NCBI GenBank assembly: GCA_900753285.1 | Contig: CAADYN010000296.1 | Span: 1 to 17,366 of the forward strand | Source of the DNA: Clostridia bacterium | GTDB lineage: Bacteria; Bacillota; Clostridia; Oscillospirales; CAG-272 | Direction: 5' to 3' | DNA: 17,366 nucleotides | Shown here: piece by piece, positions 1 to 6,253 of the stretch | Numbering within the stretch: position 1 is the first letter of the stretch | Layout of the letters: every line of letters begins with the position of its first letter | The notes under the pieces: model-generated | What the model was told of the DNA's origin: nothing | Seen by the model: the letters and a program-made list of their open reading frames with translations, nothing else | Database searches by the model: none | Program-made: the position numbers and the translations under genes

Positions 1-253
1 AAGCCGCGCCGGAGAACAGTCCCGTGAAGAAATCTTTAATTCCGCCGCCCACTCTGCCCTCTCCAATGACAATGCACACGGCGAGAAGTATTGCGACAGC
101 GGCAAGTATGTACGGTGCAGCCTGTGAAAGGAATTCATAGCTTTCGGCATTTCGAGCGTTCTTTGCGGGAGCTGTCTTGGTCTGCTTTTTCGCAGTGGTT
201 TTCTTTCCCGAAGTCTTTCGCGCTGTGCCGGTTGTTTTTTTAGTCTGAGGCAT
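1..253 (-). CDS. FtsK/SpoIIIE-like DNA translocase, N-terminus only (cut by window edge)
   Basis: This reading frame runs off the left edge and shows only its first 84 residues. The first ~38 residues are a lysine/threonine/alanine-rich basic tail (MPQTKKTTGT...). A hydrophobic segment follows at about residues 46-63, and then a glycine-rich GEGRVGGGIKDFFTGLF stretch. This layout, and the last motif in particular, resembles the start of clostridial FtsK/SpoIIIE proteins: a basic N-terminus, multiple membrane spans, then a cytoplasmic motor that pumps DNA through the septum. The motor domain is outside the window, so the family call rests on the N-terminus alone. The ATG at 253-251 is preceded by a good ribosome binding site (AGGAAG, spaced about 5 nt). 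An alternative is another multi-spanning protein with a basic tail. It is divergent from the permease pair at 415. Confidence 0.55.
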   Translation of the reverse strand, partial: MPQTKKTTGTARKTSGKKTTAKKQTKTAPAKNARNAESYEFLSQAAPYILAAVAILLAVCIVIGEGRVGGGIKDFFTGLFSGAA

Positions 254-297
254 TTTTCTTCCTTTCGGATATTTCTATATCAGTAGTATTATTCATT

Positions 298-306
298 ATT
301 ATAGCA
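298..306 (-). promoter_or_regulatory. Extended -10 promoter for the FtsK-like gene
   Basis: Read on the minus strand this is TGCTATAAT, a perfect -10 hexamer (298-303) with the TGn extension. No good -35 hexamer is visible 16-18 bp upstream, as is usual for extended -10 promoters. It lies about 45 nt upstream of the ATG at 253. The same TGCTATAATAATG string occurs at the fur promoter near 6126-6137. Confidence 0.55.
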
Positions 307-414
307 AGCGATACAAATCCAATATATATTTTATCATGCGCAAAAGAAAAATACAAGGATAATTTTGAACGAATCCTGCGATAATAAAGAAAAACTAATT
401 CATTGGAGCGGCTT

Positions 415-804
415 ATGCAGACAAAGGTTTACCCGAAGGAGCTTTTATTACTGTTATGCGTGGGGTTTCTCTGTTTTCTCGGCGGAATCGTCAACGGACT
501 TATCGGAACGGGCGGAGGGCTATTCATAATGCTGTCGGCGAGCGTTATCGGAAAGCTGACGGAGAGCGAGTGCGATATGTATTCCCTTGCCATGATGTGC
601 GTGCTGCCGTTGTCTCTGTTCTCTCTCCTTCTCTATCCCAAAGGCTCTGTCGACACGGCTTTTGCCTCCGCTATGCTCATACCGGCTTCCCTCGGCGGCT
701 TTGTCGGTGCGAAGATAAAAAAAGCGCTCGACGTGAAGTATCTCTCGATTATATTCGCGTGCCTGACGATTTATTCCGGCATTACGATGATAATCCGCGC
801 GTAG
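415..804 (+). CDS. Half-size TauE/SafE family permease, first member of a pair
   Basis: This is a 129-residue membrane protein with about four hydrophobic segments (roughly residues 9-25, 57-75, 82-100 and 108-127). It carries the glycine-rich TauE/SafE motif near its start (GLIGTGGGLFIM, residues 28-39) and a second one, ASLGGFVGAKI, at 91-101. Full-length TauE/SafE proteins are about 250 residues with two homologous four-helix halves and are linked to export or import of sulfite, sulfoacetate or related organosulfur anions; this protein is one half. I chose the ATG at 415 because GGAG (405-408) sits 6 nt before it; an in-frame TTG at 403 overlaps that ribosome binding site. The stop is 9 nt before the next half-size gene and contributes to its ribosome binding site. 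Substrate unknown. Confidence 0.85.
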   Translation: MQTKVYPKELLLLLCVGFLCFLGGIVNGLIGTGGGLFIMLSASVIGKLTESECDMYSLAMMCVLPLSLFSLLLYPKGSVDTAFASAMLIPASLGGFVGAKIKKALDVKYLSIIFACLTIYSGITMIIRA

Positions 805-813
805 GAGGGAAAT

Positions 814-1197
814 ATGGCTGCATTTATAATAGTGCTAATTCTCTCGATGGCGGCGGGGTGCGGTATCGGCGGGGGAGGACTGCTTGTCGTTTACATGACG
901 CTGGCACTCTCATTCGAGCAGAATGCGGCTCAGGCGACGAATCTGCTGTTGTTTATCGTCTCGGCAGTGTCCTCCGCTGTGGTTCAGATGAAGGACAAGG
1001 CTCTGCCGCAGATGAAGGTAATACTTTTCTGCTCACTTGCCGCTTTTCCGGGCGCGCTTCTCGGGACTTTTCTGCGCGGATATTTCAGCGAGAGAGGACT
1101 GCGCGTGTTCTTCGGCTATGTGCTCGTCTTCGCGGGTGCAGGCGTTATATTGAGGCTGATTCGTGCAAAATTATCGGACGCCGGCAAGCTGAAATAA
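814..1197 (+). CDS. Half-size TauE/SafE family permease, second member of a pair
   Basis: This is a 127-residue membrane protein with about four hydrophobic segments. It has the second-half TauE/SafE signatures: GCGIGGGGLLVV at residues 15-26, NAAQATNLLLFI at 37-48, and FPGALLGTFL at 78-87. It starts 9 nt after the stop of the first half-size gene, and its ribosome binding site (AGGAGGG) overlaps that stop, so the two are almost certainly translated together. The pair probably forms one eight-helix transporter as a heterodimer. That is an inference from the family's internal two-fold repeat and the gene spacing. The reading frame is intact and has its own strong start, so this does not look like a recently broken single gene. 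Substrate unknown; an anion such as a sulfur compound is the family default. Confidence 0.85.
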   Translation: MAAFIIVLILSMAAGCGIGGGGLLVVYMTLALSFEQNAAQATNLLLFIVSAVSSAVVQMKDKALPQMKVILFCSLAAFPGALLGTFLRGYFSERGLRVFFGYVLVFAGAGVILRLIRAKLSDAGKLK

Positions 1198-1234
1198 GAA
1201 ACAAAAATTCATGTCAAAAAATCAAATATAGTAG

Positions 1235-1262
1235 TTGACTTACCGAATTTATATGGTATAAT
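1235..1262 (+). promoter_or_regulatory. SigA-type promoter for the oxidoreductase
   Basis: TTGACT at 1235-1240 and TATAAT at 1257-1262 are separated by 16 bp. Transcription would start near 1269, giving a leader of about 95 nt before the ATG at 1365. No clear terminator separates it from the permease pair. Confidence 0.8.
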
Positions 1263-1364
1263 AAAATACAAGGTAAACTATGGTGTGCAAGACTGTGAAT
1301 ATGAGAAAACGCACTTCGCAACCGCAGGTTTACAAAAAACAACATATCACAAGGAGAAAAAGAC

Positions 1365-2588
1365 ATGGCAGAAATATACAAGGTCGGCGTAATAGGACTG
1401 GGCGGACGCGGCTACGGTCACATTCAGGGAATACTCACCGAAAGAGACGACACCGTAGTGACCGCTGTTTGCGATATTTACGAGGACAGAATCGAACAGT
1501 CGGTAAAATACTGCAAGGAAAAGAAAAACTGGGACGTTTACGGCACGAAGGACTACCGCGAGCTTATCGAAAGAGACGACGTTGAGGTAGTTTTCGTGTT
1601 CTCGGCATGGGAAAACCACATTCCCGCGGCAATCTACGCAATGGAGCACGGCAAGCAGGTTGCAATCGAGGTAGGCGGCGCATATTCGGTTGACGACTGC
1701 TGGAAGCTCGTTGATACATACGAAAAAACCGGCATACACTGCATGATGCTCGAAAACTGCTGCTACGACAGAAACGAAATGATGGTCATGAAGATGGTTC
1801 GCGAGGGACTTTTCGGAAAGATAGTTCACTGCGAAGGCGGCTACAGACACGACCTCAGAAGCGAGATTTCTTTCGGCGAAGAGATAAGACACTACAGACT
1901 CCGCAACTTCAAGAACCGCAACTGCGAAAACTACCCCACGCACGAGCTTGGTCCTATCGCGAAGATTCTCGACATCAACCGCGGCAACCGTATGCTCTCC
2001 CTGACCTCGGTTTCATCAGGCGCATTCGGACTCAACGCATATGCCGAACAGAACGAAAAAGTCAACCCCGAGCTTAAAACCTTCCGCTTCGCACAGGGCG
2101 ACATAGTTAAAACAAACATAAGATGCTCCGGCGGCGAGCTTATCTCACTCACTCTTGACACCACACTTCCCCGCAATTACTCGAGAAACTTCATCGTACG
2201 CGGCACAAAGGGATTTTTCAGCGAGGACTGCGACGGCGTATTCCTTGACGGTAAATCATCCGATTGGGGCCACAGCTTCTACGGCAACGTCGGCGAATAC
2301 CGCAAGGACTGGGAACATCCCGTATGGCGCAAGTTTGAGGAAGAAGGCGTAAAGGGCGGTCACGGCGGCATGGACTGGCTTGTATTCGACGCATATTTTG
2401 AAGCGCTCCACACAGGCGACGTTCCTCCGATTGACACATACGACACGGCGGCTTGGATGGCGATAACTCCGCTTTCCGAGATTTCCATAATGCACGGCGG
2501 CGCACCCGTTGACATTCCGGACTTCACACGCGGTATGTGGACGCAGAGAAGCGACAAGAACCACGGCTTCTATCAGCTTGACAGATAA
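1365..2588 (+). CDS. Gfo/Idh/MocA family protein, GH109-like (NAD-dependent glycosidase or dehydrogenase)
   Basis: A 407-residue NAD(P)-binding protein. The Rossmann nucleotide-binding loop is at the N-terminus (VIGLGGRG, residues 9-16). Downstream it matches the GH109 branch, whose founding members are NAD-dependent alpha-N-acetylgalactosaminidases: LENCCY (129-134), GGYRHDLR (158-165), YPTHELGP (190-197), GGHGGMDW (331-338) and IPDFTRGMW (384-392). In GH109 the Tyr and His of the YPTH motif and the Glu before the Cys pair are active-site residues as I recall; here they are Y190, H193 and E130. It is cytoplasmic: no signal peptide. The AAGGAG at 1351-1356 lies 8 nt before the ATG. It stands alone between its own promoter and a terminator. 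The Gfo/Idh/MocA fold is very likely; the exact substrate (GalNAc, GlcNAc or an inositol/sugar oxidation) is not settled. Confidence 0.85.
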   Translation: MAEIYKVGVIGLGGRGYGHIQGILTERDDTVVTAVCDIYEDRIEQSVKYCKEKKNWDVYGTKDYRELIERDDVEVVFVFSAWENHIPAAIYAMEHGKQVAIEVGGAYSVDDCWKLVDTYEKTGIHCMMLENCCYDRNEMMVMKMVREGLFGKIVHCEGGYRHDLRSEISFGEEIRHYRLRNFKNRNCENYPTHELGPIAKILDINRGNRMLSLTSVSSGAFGLNAYAEQNEKVNPELKTFRFAQGDIVKTNIRCSGGELISLTLDTTLPRNYSRNFIVRGTKGFFSEDCDGVFLDGKSSDWGHSFYGNVGEYRKDWEHPVWRKFEEEGVKGGHGGMDWLVFDAYFEALHTGDVPPIDTYDTAAWMAITPLSEISIMHGGAPVDIPDFTRGMWTQRSDKNHGFYQLDR

Positions 2589-2605
2589 AACGAAGATATA
2601 AAAAT

Positions 2606-2640
2606 AACGAGGGTCTTTTCGTAAGATCCTCGTTTTTCTT
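2606..2640. terminator. Bidirectional rho-independent terminator between convergent genes
   Basis: AACGAGGGTCTT (2606-2617) pairs with AAGATCCTCGTT (2623-2634), with one G-U pair and a 5-nt loop. It is followed by a T-run on the plus strand and a T-rich stretch on the minus strand. It serves the oxidoreductase (plus) and the lipoprotein gene ending at 2640 (minus). Confidence 0.85.
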
Positions 2641-3026
2641 TATGTATTCGAGTTCTGGGTGAATACCGCGCCGTTTGTGAAGTCCGCGTACCACGTAAAA
2701 TCTGACGAGTTTGTGCTGTCGAATATCAGGCTGTCATCGCTCATGTCGAAGGTGTAGGTAAAGTCTCCGTCCGACGTTTCAAGGATAAGCTTGTCGTTTT
2801 GTATTGTGTAGTCTCCGCGTCCGATGTAGCTTGACAAAGGCGAAAAATCAAACTCAAACGTACCGTCCTCAAGAAGAGTCACGGAAGCGGAATGCATCAT
2901 GTCGCCCTCGGAAGAAGTCCATGAGTAGGTGTTTTTGACATCGGCGTCGGACACGTTCTTTTTGTTCTCTCTGCACGAAACAAATGTCAGGGCGCAAAGA
3001 ATCGCGAGCAGTATTATTTTAACCAT
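2640..3026 (-). CDS. Small beta-rich lipoprotein of unknown function
   Basis: A 128-residue protein with a short lipoprotein signal ending in the lipobox FVSC, so it should be anchored by its Cys on the outer face of the membrane. The mature part is rich in Asp, Ser, Thr and aromatic residues and looks all-beta. A central SSYIGRGDYTI stretch resembles small lipocalin-like lipoproteins or appended domains that I have seen in clostridial proteins; no function is assigned. I chose the ATG at 3026 because GGAGGG lies 5 nt upstream; a longer in-frame start at 3056 has no such site. It is 75 nt downstream of znuB with no clear terminator between, so it may be the last gene of the metal-uptake operon, but it lacks the His-rich stretches of its neighbours. 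Confidence 0.75.
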   Translation of the reverse strand: MVKIILLAILCALTFVSCRENKKNVSDADVKNTYSWTSSEGDMMHSASVTLLEDGTFEFDFSPLSSYIGRGDYTIQNDKLILETSDGDFTYTFDMSDDSLIFDSTNSSDFTWYADFTNGAVFTQNSNT

Positions 3027-3101
3027 ACTTTCCCTCCGTGGAGTTTTTATATGCATAAGACGACGCAGAATCCGCTTTAGTTCCGCAATGTTAAAACTTT
3101 T

Positions 3102-3968
3102 TCAATGTTTTGCGCGGGATTTATAAATAATTCCTCTGATTTTGACGCCGACGCATGAGAGAGCAAACGCCGCAAGCTCCACCGTAACCACTGCCGCACC
3201 TGTTTGAAGGGAGAGACAGCACGCGGCGAAGAATCCTATCGTAAAGCACACAAGGGATATCGCGGCGGAGAGTATCACGGTCTTTTTAAAACTCTTTGTC
3301 AGCTGCATTGCCGTGAGTGCGGGGAACACGATGAGAGCGGAAATCATAATAGAGCCCATCATTTTCATGCCGACGACTATCGTGATTCCCGTGAGGACGG
3401 CAAGAGCAATATTGAACGCACCCGTCTTTACTCCGGCGGCTCTCGCAAAGGTTTCGTCAAACGTCACGGAGAAAATGTTTTTCGTGAACACAAGAAACCA
3501 CAGCAGCACAAGGCAGGAGAGCACAAGCGAAATTAGCATATCCTTATTCGATATCGTTATGACGGACGACGAGCCGAAGAGTGAATTGCATACATCCCCG
3601 CTCCTGCCGCCTGTCACGTTGTACATGAGAGTACCGACCGCCACAGCTCCCGTTGAAACTACGGCACAGGCGGCGTCTCCGTTCAGCTTTCCGTCACTGT
3701 GGGACAGTCTCAGAATAAGCACCGCCGCAAGGATTACTATGGGAACGGAAACCTCAAGCGAATATGTAGCTCCTACTCCCGCAACGGAAGCCACCGCAAG
3801 CGCGAAGAATCCCACGTGGGAAAGTCCGTCGCCTATCATTGAATATCTTTTTAAAACAAGGCTCACGCCGAGCATGGACGAACACAGCGACACGAGCAAT
3901 CCTACAACAAGCGCGCGAAGCACCACGGTTCTGAGAAACTCCGACGCGAATAATTCCGTTATCGACAT
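3102..3968 (-). CDS. znuB: Zinc/manganese ABC transporter permease (ZnuB-like)
   Basis: A 288-residue ABC-3 family permease with about eight or nine hydrophobic segments. The N-terminal hallmark LVLKRYSMIGDGLSHVGFFA (about residues 37-56) is typical of ZnuB/TroC/MntB permeases, and the GMKMMGSIMISALIVFPALT region (about 200-219) is the conserved cytoplasmic loop and helix that contacts the ATPase. It forms the membrane channel for metal ions delivered by the substrate-binding lipoprotein. The ATG is only 3 nt after the stop of the ATPase gene, and its ribosome binding site (GGAGGAG) overlaps the end of that gene, so translation is coupled. Zinc is favoured over manganese because of the His-rich ATPase tail and binding-protein loop nearby. 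Confidence 0.93.
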   Translation of the reverse strand: MSITELFASEFLRTVVLRALVVGLLVSLCSSMLGVSLVLKRYSMIGDGLSHVGFFALAVASVAGVGATYSLEVSVPIVILAAVLILRLSHSDGKLNGDAACAVVSTGAVAVGTLMYNVTGGRSGDVCNSLFGSSSVITISNKDMLISLVLSCLVLLWFLVFTKNIFSVTFDETFARAAGVKTGAFNIALAVLTGITIVVGMKMMGSIMISALIVFPALTAMQLTKSFKKTVILSAAISLVCFTIGFFAACCLSLQTGAAVVTVELAAFALSCVGVKIRGIIYKSRAKH

Positions 3969-3971
3969 GAT

Positions 3972-4709
3972 TTACTCCTCCTTTGAGTGATGATGATATT
4001 CTTCCTCGGCGTGCTCGTGTACCTCTTCATCGTGCTTTTCGTGGCGCAGATACTCCGCAACATCTCCGAAAAAGTAGTGTCCGCGGCACATCGACAGCAT
4101 TTTGTCGGCTTCACGAACGGCGCATCCTATATCGTGAGTAACCATCATGACGGCGCATCCCAGCTCACGGTTTATCTTTCGTATAGCCGAAAACATCTCG
4201 TGCGCGGCGTCGGGGTCAAGTCCAGTCACAGGCTCGTCGAGAAGGAGCAGCTTGTCGGAGGCGCATATTGCTCTCGCTAAAAGTGTGCGCTGTTTTTGTC
4301 CGCCCGACAGCTCGCCGAAGCACTTTTTCTCGAGCGGCAAAAGGTTCATCATCTCCATGGCGTCCCTTGCGCGTTTTTTTGAGCTGTCGTTCCAGAGAAG
4401 TCCGAATTTGTCGCGGTTCACGCATCCCGAAAGCACCACCTCGCGCACAGTAGCCGGGAAATCACGCTGTATCTTCGACTGCTGAGGAAGGTAGCCGATT
4501 CCCTCTTTTCTCACTGTTTTGTCAATGATAAGCTCTCCCGCCGCCGGTTTTATCTCGCCCGTCACAGCTTTAAGGAGCGTGCTTTTTCCCGAGCCGTTCT
4601 CTCCCACGACGCATAGGTAGTCCCCCTTTTCCAGCTTAAACGAGACGTGCTCAGCCGCGGTGTATCCGTCATACGCGAGAGTTATGTCCTTTGCTTCAAT
4701 AATACTCAT
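3972..4709 (-). CDS. znuC: Zinc ABC transporter ATPase (ZnuC-like) with histidine-rich tail
   Basis: A 245-residue ABC ATPase with all catalytic motifs: Walker A GENGSGKST (36-44), Q-loop Gln76 in YLPQQ, signature LSGGQ (134-138), Walker B LLLLDEP (154-160) and the switch His192 in VTHD. It powers metal import through the permease encoded next. The C-terminus (about 222-245) is an acidic, His-rich tail with seven histidines, including HEH (231-233) and HHH (239-241). ZnuC-type ATPases can carry such extensions, which are likely metal-binding. Start: ATG at 4709 with a GGAAG-type site upstream, 13 nt after the znuA stop. The metal assignment (zinc rather than manganese or iron) is an inference from the His-rich segments. 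Confidence 0.93.
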   Translation of the reverse strand: MSIIEAKDITLAYDGYTAAEHVSFKLEKGDYLCVVGENGSGKSTLLKAVTGEIKPAAGELIIDKTVRKEGIGYLPQQSKIQRDFPATVREVVLSGCVNRDKFGLLWNDSSKKRARDAMEMMNLLPLEKKCFGELSGGQKQRTLLARAICASDKLLLLDEPVTGLDPDAAHEMFSAIRKINRELGCAVMMVTHDIGCAVREADKMLSMCRGHYFFGDVAEYLRHEKHDEEVHEHAEEEYHHHSKEE

Positions 4710-4722
4710 TTATCCCACTTCC

Positions 4723-5691
4723 TCAGTTCAATACGATTTTCAAAACCTCGAGGTTCTCTCTCATGAGGTCGGCATATGTCACGCCTGCGTCAAACTCTTC
4801 CTTTGTCACGTTGTGCGCGGAGTCGAGCTGCAAAATCCCGCATCCCGTCTCCCCCGCAACTGCCTCGGCACATTTTCTGTCGGACAGCTCGGTGGTCAGC
4901 ACATCGGGAATATTCTTCTCGCGCACCTTATCTATAAGGAAGTTTATCGTCGCAAGCGTAGGCTCGGTGTTGGATGTGCATCCCGAAAACGCCGCGTAGC
5001 ATTCAAGCGAATATCTCTCGGCGAAATACCTGAACGGGAATCTGTCCGCGAACACAAGGATATTCCTCTTCGCGCTCTTTACACATTCCTCAATTTCGCC
5101 GTCTATAGAGTTAAGCTCTGAGATATAGCTCTCGCTGTTATTCTTCACGTCGTCCGCTATGTCAGGGTCGAGTTTTGCTACCTCGCCGCGTATTTTTTCT
5201 ATTATCTTTACCGCGTTCGGAATGGAAGTCCAGACGTGCTCGTCGATTGATGCTTCGTCTTCATGGTGATGGTCATGCTCATCTTCCTCCTGCATTCCTT
5301 CAAGCTCTTTTTCGGTATAAGTTTCAACTTCATCCGCGGCGCATATCGAGTTCACCGTCATTCCCATGGAGTCGAGCGTCGCAAAAACATCGTCTACCCA
5401 ATCCTCGCTCTCGCCGCCTGTATGAATAAACAAATCCGAGCTTGCAATTTTGTCTATGTCGCCGAGAGTTGCTTCAAAATCATGTGAATCCGTTCCCACG
5501 GGAATGAGCATAATAACATCAGCCTCGTCCCCGCACACGCTTCTCGCAAAATCATACAGCGCAAAATTCGTCGTCACCACGCTGAGCCGTCCGTCGTCCG
5601 GTTTTGCATCCTTCGCACCATTGGCGCACGACACGAAGAGCAGCACAGTCAGCGCAAGGAGCAGGATTATCTTATTTTTCAGCTTTTTCAT
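4723..5691 (-). CDS. znuA: Zinc-binding lipoprotein of ABC transporter (ZnuA/AdcA-like)
   Basis: A 322-residue cluster A-I substrate-binding protein that captures metal outside the cell. Lipobox FVSC puts the lipidated Cys at 22. The first metal-ligand motif GTDSHDFEAT has His70. An acidic His-rich loop follows (EDEHDHHHED, with His139 and His141-143), then DEHVW with His152. The third histidine of classic ZnuA (in an HxAFxYF-like motif) is replaced by ADRFPFRYF (215-223), and near the usual Asp ligand there is LDSAHNVT with Asp290 and His293. The gene begins inside the last 20 nt of the fur gene, with GAGGGA upstream, so translation is coupled. Zinc is the most likely substrate, with manganese as the alternative. 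Confidence 0.92.
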   Translation of the reverse strand: MKKLKNKIILLLALTVLLFVSCANGAKDAKPDDGRLSVVTTNFALYDFARSVCGDEADVIMLIPVGTDSHDFEATLGDIDKIASSDLFIHTGGESEDWVDDVFATLDSMGMTVNSICAADEVETYTEKELEGMQEEDEHDHHHEDEASIDEHVWTSIPNAVKIIEKIRGEVAKLDPDIADDVKNNSESYISELNSIDGEIEECVKSAKRNILVFADRFPFRYFAERYSLECYAAFSGCTSNTEPTLATINFLIDKVREKNIPDVLTTELSDRKCAEAVAGETGCGILQLDSAHNVTKEEFDAGVTYADLMRENLEVLKIVLN

Positions 5692-6088
5692 TTAACGTTC
5701 CCTCTTTTTCCGCACAGTCGTTGCACAAGCCGTATATCACGGTTTTTCCGCAATCGAGTATAAAGCCGTGCTCGTTTTTGAAGTGCTCCGATATTGTTTC
5801 CATAAATCCGCAGTCCATGTGTATCAGTCTGCCGCACTTTTCGCATTTCAAGTGAATATGGTCCTCGCCGCAGGAGTTGAGCTGATAGTACGCGCATTCC
5901 CCACGTCCCGAGTCTCCGTTGAATCTTTTGAGAAGTCCTTCCTCGGTGAGAGACGAGAGCGCACGGAACACAGTAGCCTCTCCCGCCGTCACGACAGAGC
6001 ACACTTCCCTCGCGCTCATGCATTTTCCTTCGTTATCCATGAAAAGCCTAAGTATTTCGTCTCGCTGTTTTGTTTTATACTTACTCAT
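5672..6088 (-). CDS. Fur-family metal-responsive repressor (probably Zur)
   Basis: A 138-residue Fur-family regulator: an N-terminal winged helix (recognition region about 36-52, AGEATVFRALSSLTEEGLL) and a C-terminal dimerisation domain with HIH (77-79). Two CxxC pairs (Cys82/85 and Cys122/125) form the usual structural zinc site. It should repress the downstream uptake genes when metal is plentiful. I chose the ATG at 6088 (TGAGGACAAA upstream). Longer starts at 6127 and 6163 are ruled out because the -10 box at 6129-6134 puts the transcript start near 6122. Its 3' end overlaps znuA by 20 nt. The neighbours argue for Zur, but the nearby palindromes resemble Fur boxes more than Bacillus Zur boxes, so the metal is not certain. 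Confidence 0.9.
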   Translation of the reverse strand: MSKYKTKQRDEILRLFMDNEGKCMSAREVCSVVTAGEATVFRALSSLTEEGLLKRFNGDSGRGECAYYQLNSCGEDHIHLKCEKCGRLIHMDCGFMETISEHFKNEHGFILDCGKTVIYGLCNDCAEKEGTLNEKAEK

Positions 6089-6101
6089 TTTGTCCTCAAC
6101 T

Positions 6102-6116
6102 TGATATCGGTTATCA
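6102..6116. promoter_or_regulatory. Fur/Zur-type operator candidate, downstream site
   Basis: The 15-bp palindrome TGATA-tcggt-TATCA has perfect 5-bp arms. It matches 11 of 14 defined positions of the Bacillus Fur box (TGATAATnATTATCA) when read on the minus strand. It lies between the inferred transcription start (~6122) and the fur ATG, where a bound repressor would block elongation or initiation. Inferred autoregulation. Confidence 0.6.
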
Positions 6117-6128
6117 TATTTTCGCATT

Positions 6129-6157
6129 ATTATAGCACGCGTGAATTTGATTGTCAA
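6129..6157 (-). promoter_or_regulatory. Consensus promoter of the fur-znuACB operon
   Basis: On the minus strand, TTGACA (6157-6152), a 17-bp spacer and TATAAT (6134-6129) form a perfect SigA promoter, with a TGn extension before the -10. Such strength fits a promoter that is held down by a repressor. Confidence 0.9.
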
Positions 6158-6162
6158 TATCA
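6148..6162. promoter_or_regulatory. Fur/Zur-type operator candidate over the -35 box
   Basis: TGATTGTCAATATCA (plus strand), or TGATATTGACAATCA on the minus strand, has TGAT/ATCA arms and matches 11 of 14 defined positions of the Fur box. It covers the -35 hexamer of the fur promoter. Its centre is 46 bp from that of the site at 6102-6116. Confidence 0.45.
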
Positions 6163-6181
6163 TTTTTCAAAAAACATTCAC

Positions 6182-6210
6182 TTGACAAATCCTGATATTT
6201 CTGTTACCAT
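6182..6210 (+). promoter_or_regulatory. Promoter of the MIF-like gene
   Basis: TTGACA (6182-6187), 17 bp, then TACCAT (6205-6210). It is back to back with the fur promoter; the two -35 boxes are 24 bp apart. A repressor bound at 6148-6162 would sit just upstream of it. Confidence 0.7.
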
Positions 6211-6253
6211 AGAATCACGGAAAGACATATTATATATTGAAAGGAAGAAAGCT

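Noticed and set aside
356..377. AGGAT...ATCCT inverted repeat upstream of the first permease gene
   Set aside because: Only 5-bp arms with a 12-nt gap and no supporting context; expected by chance.
456..1238. A 260-codon plus-strand reading frame overlapping both TauE-like genes
   Set aside because: Its translation is Arg-rich and without recognisable domains, while the two overlapping frames encode clear TauE halves with good ribosome binding sites.
1347..1943. A 198-codon minus-strand frame opposite the oxidoreductase
   Set aside because: It is antisense to a gene with strong family motifs; no ribosome binding site or promoter supports it.
3313..3990. A 225-codon plus-strand frame opposite znuB
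   Set aside because: Ser/Thr/Pro-rich antisense shadow of a conserved permease with no homology that I recognise.
6089..6163. Longer starts for the Fur-family gene at 6127 and 6163
   Set aside because: Both lie at or upstream of the inferred transcription start, inside the promoter.
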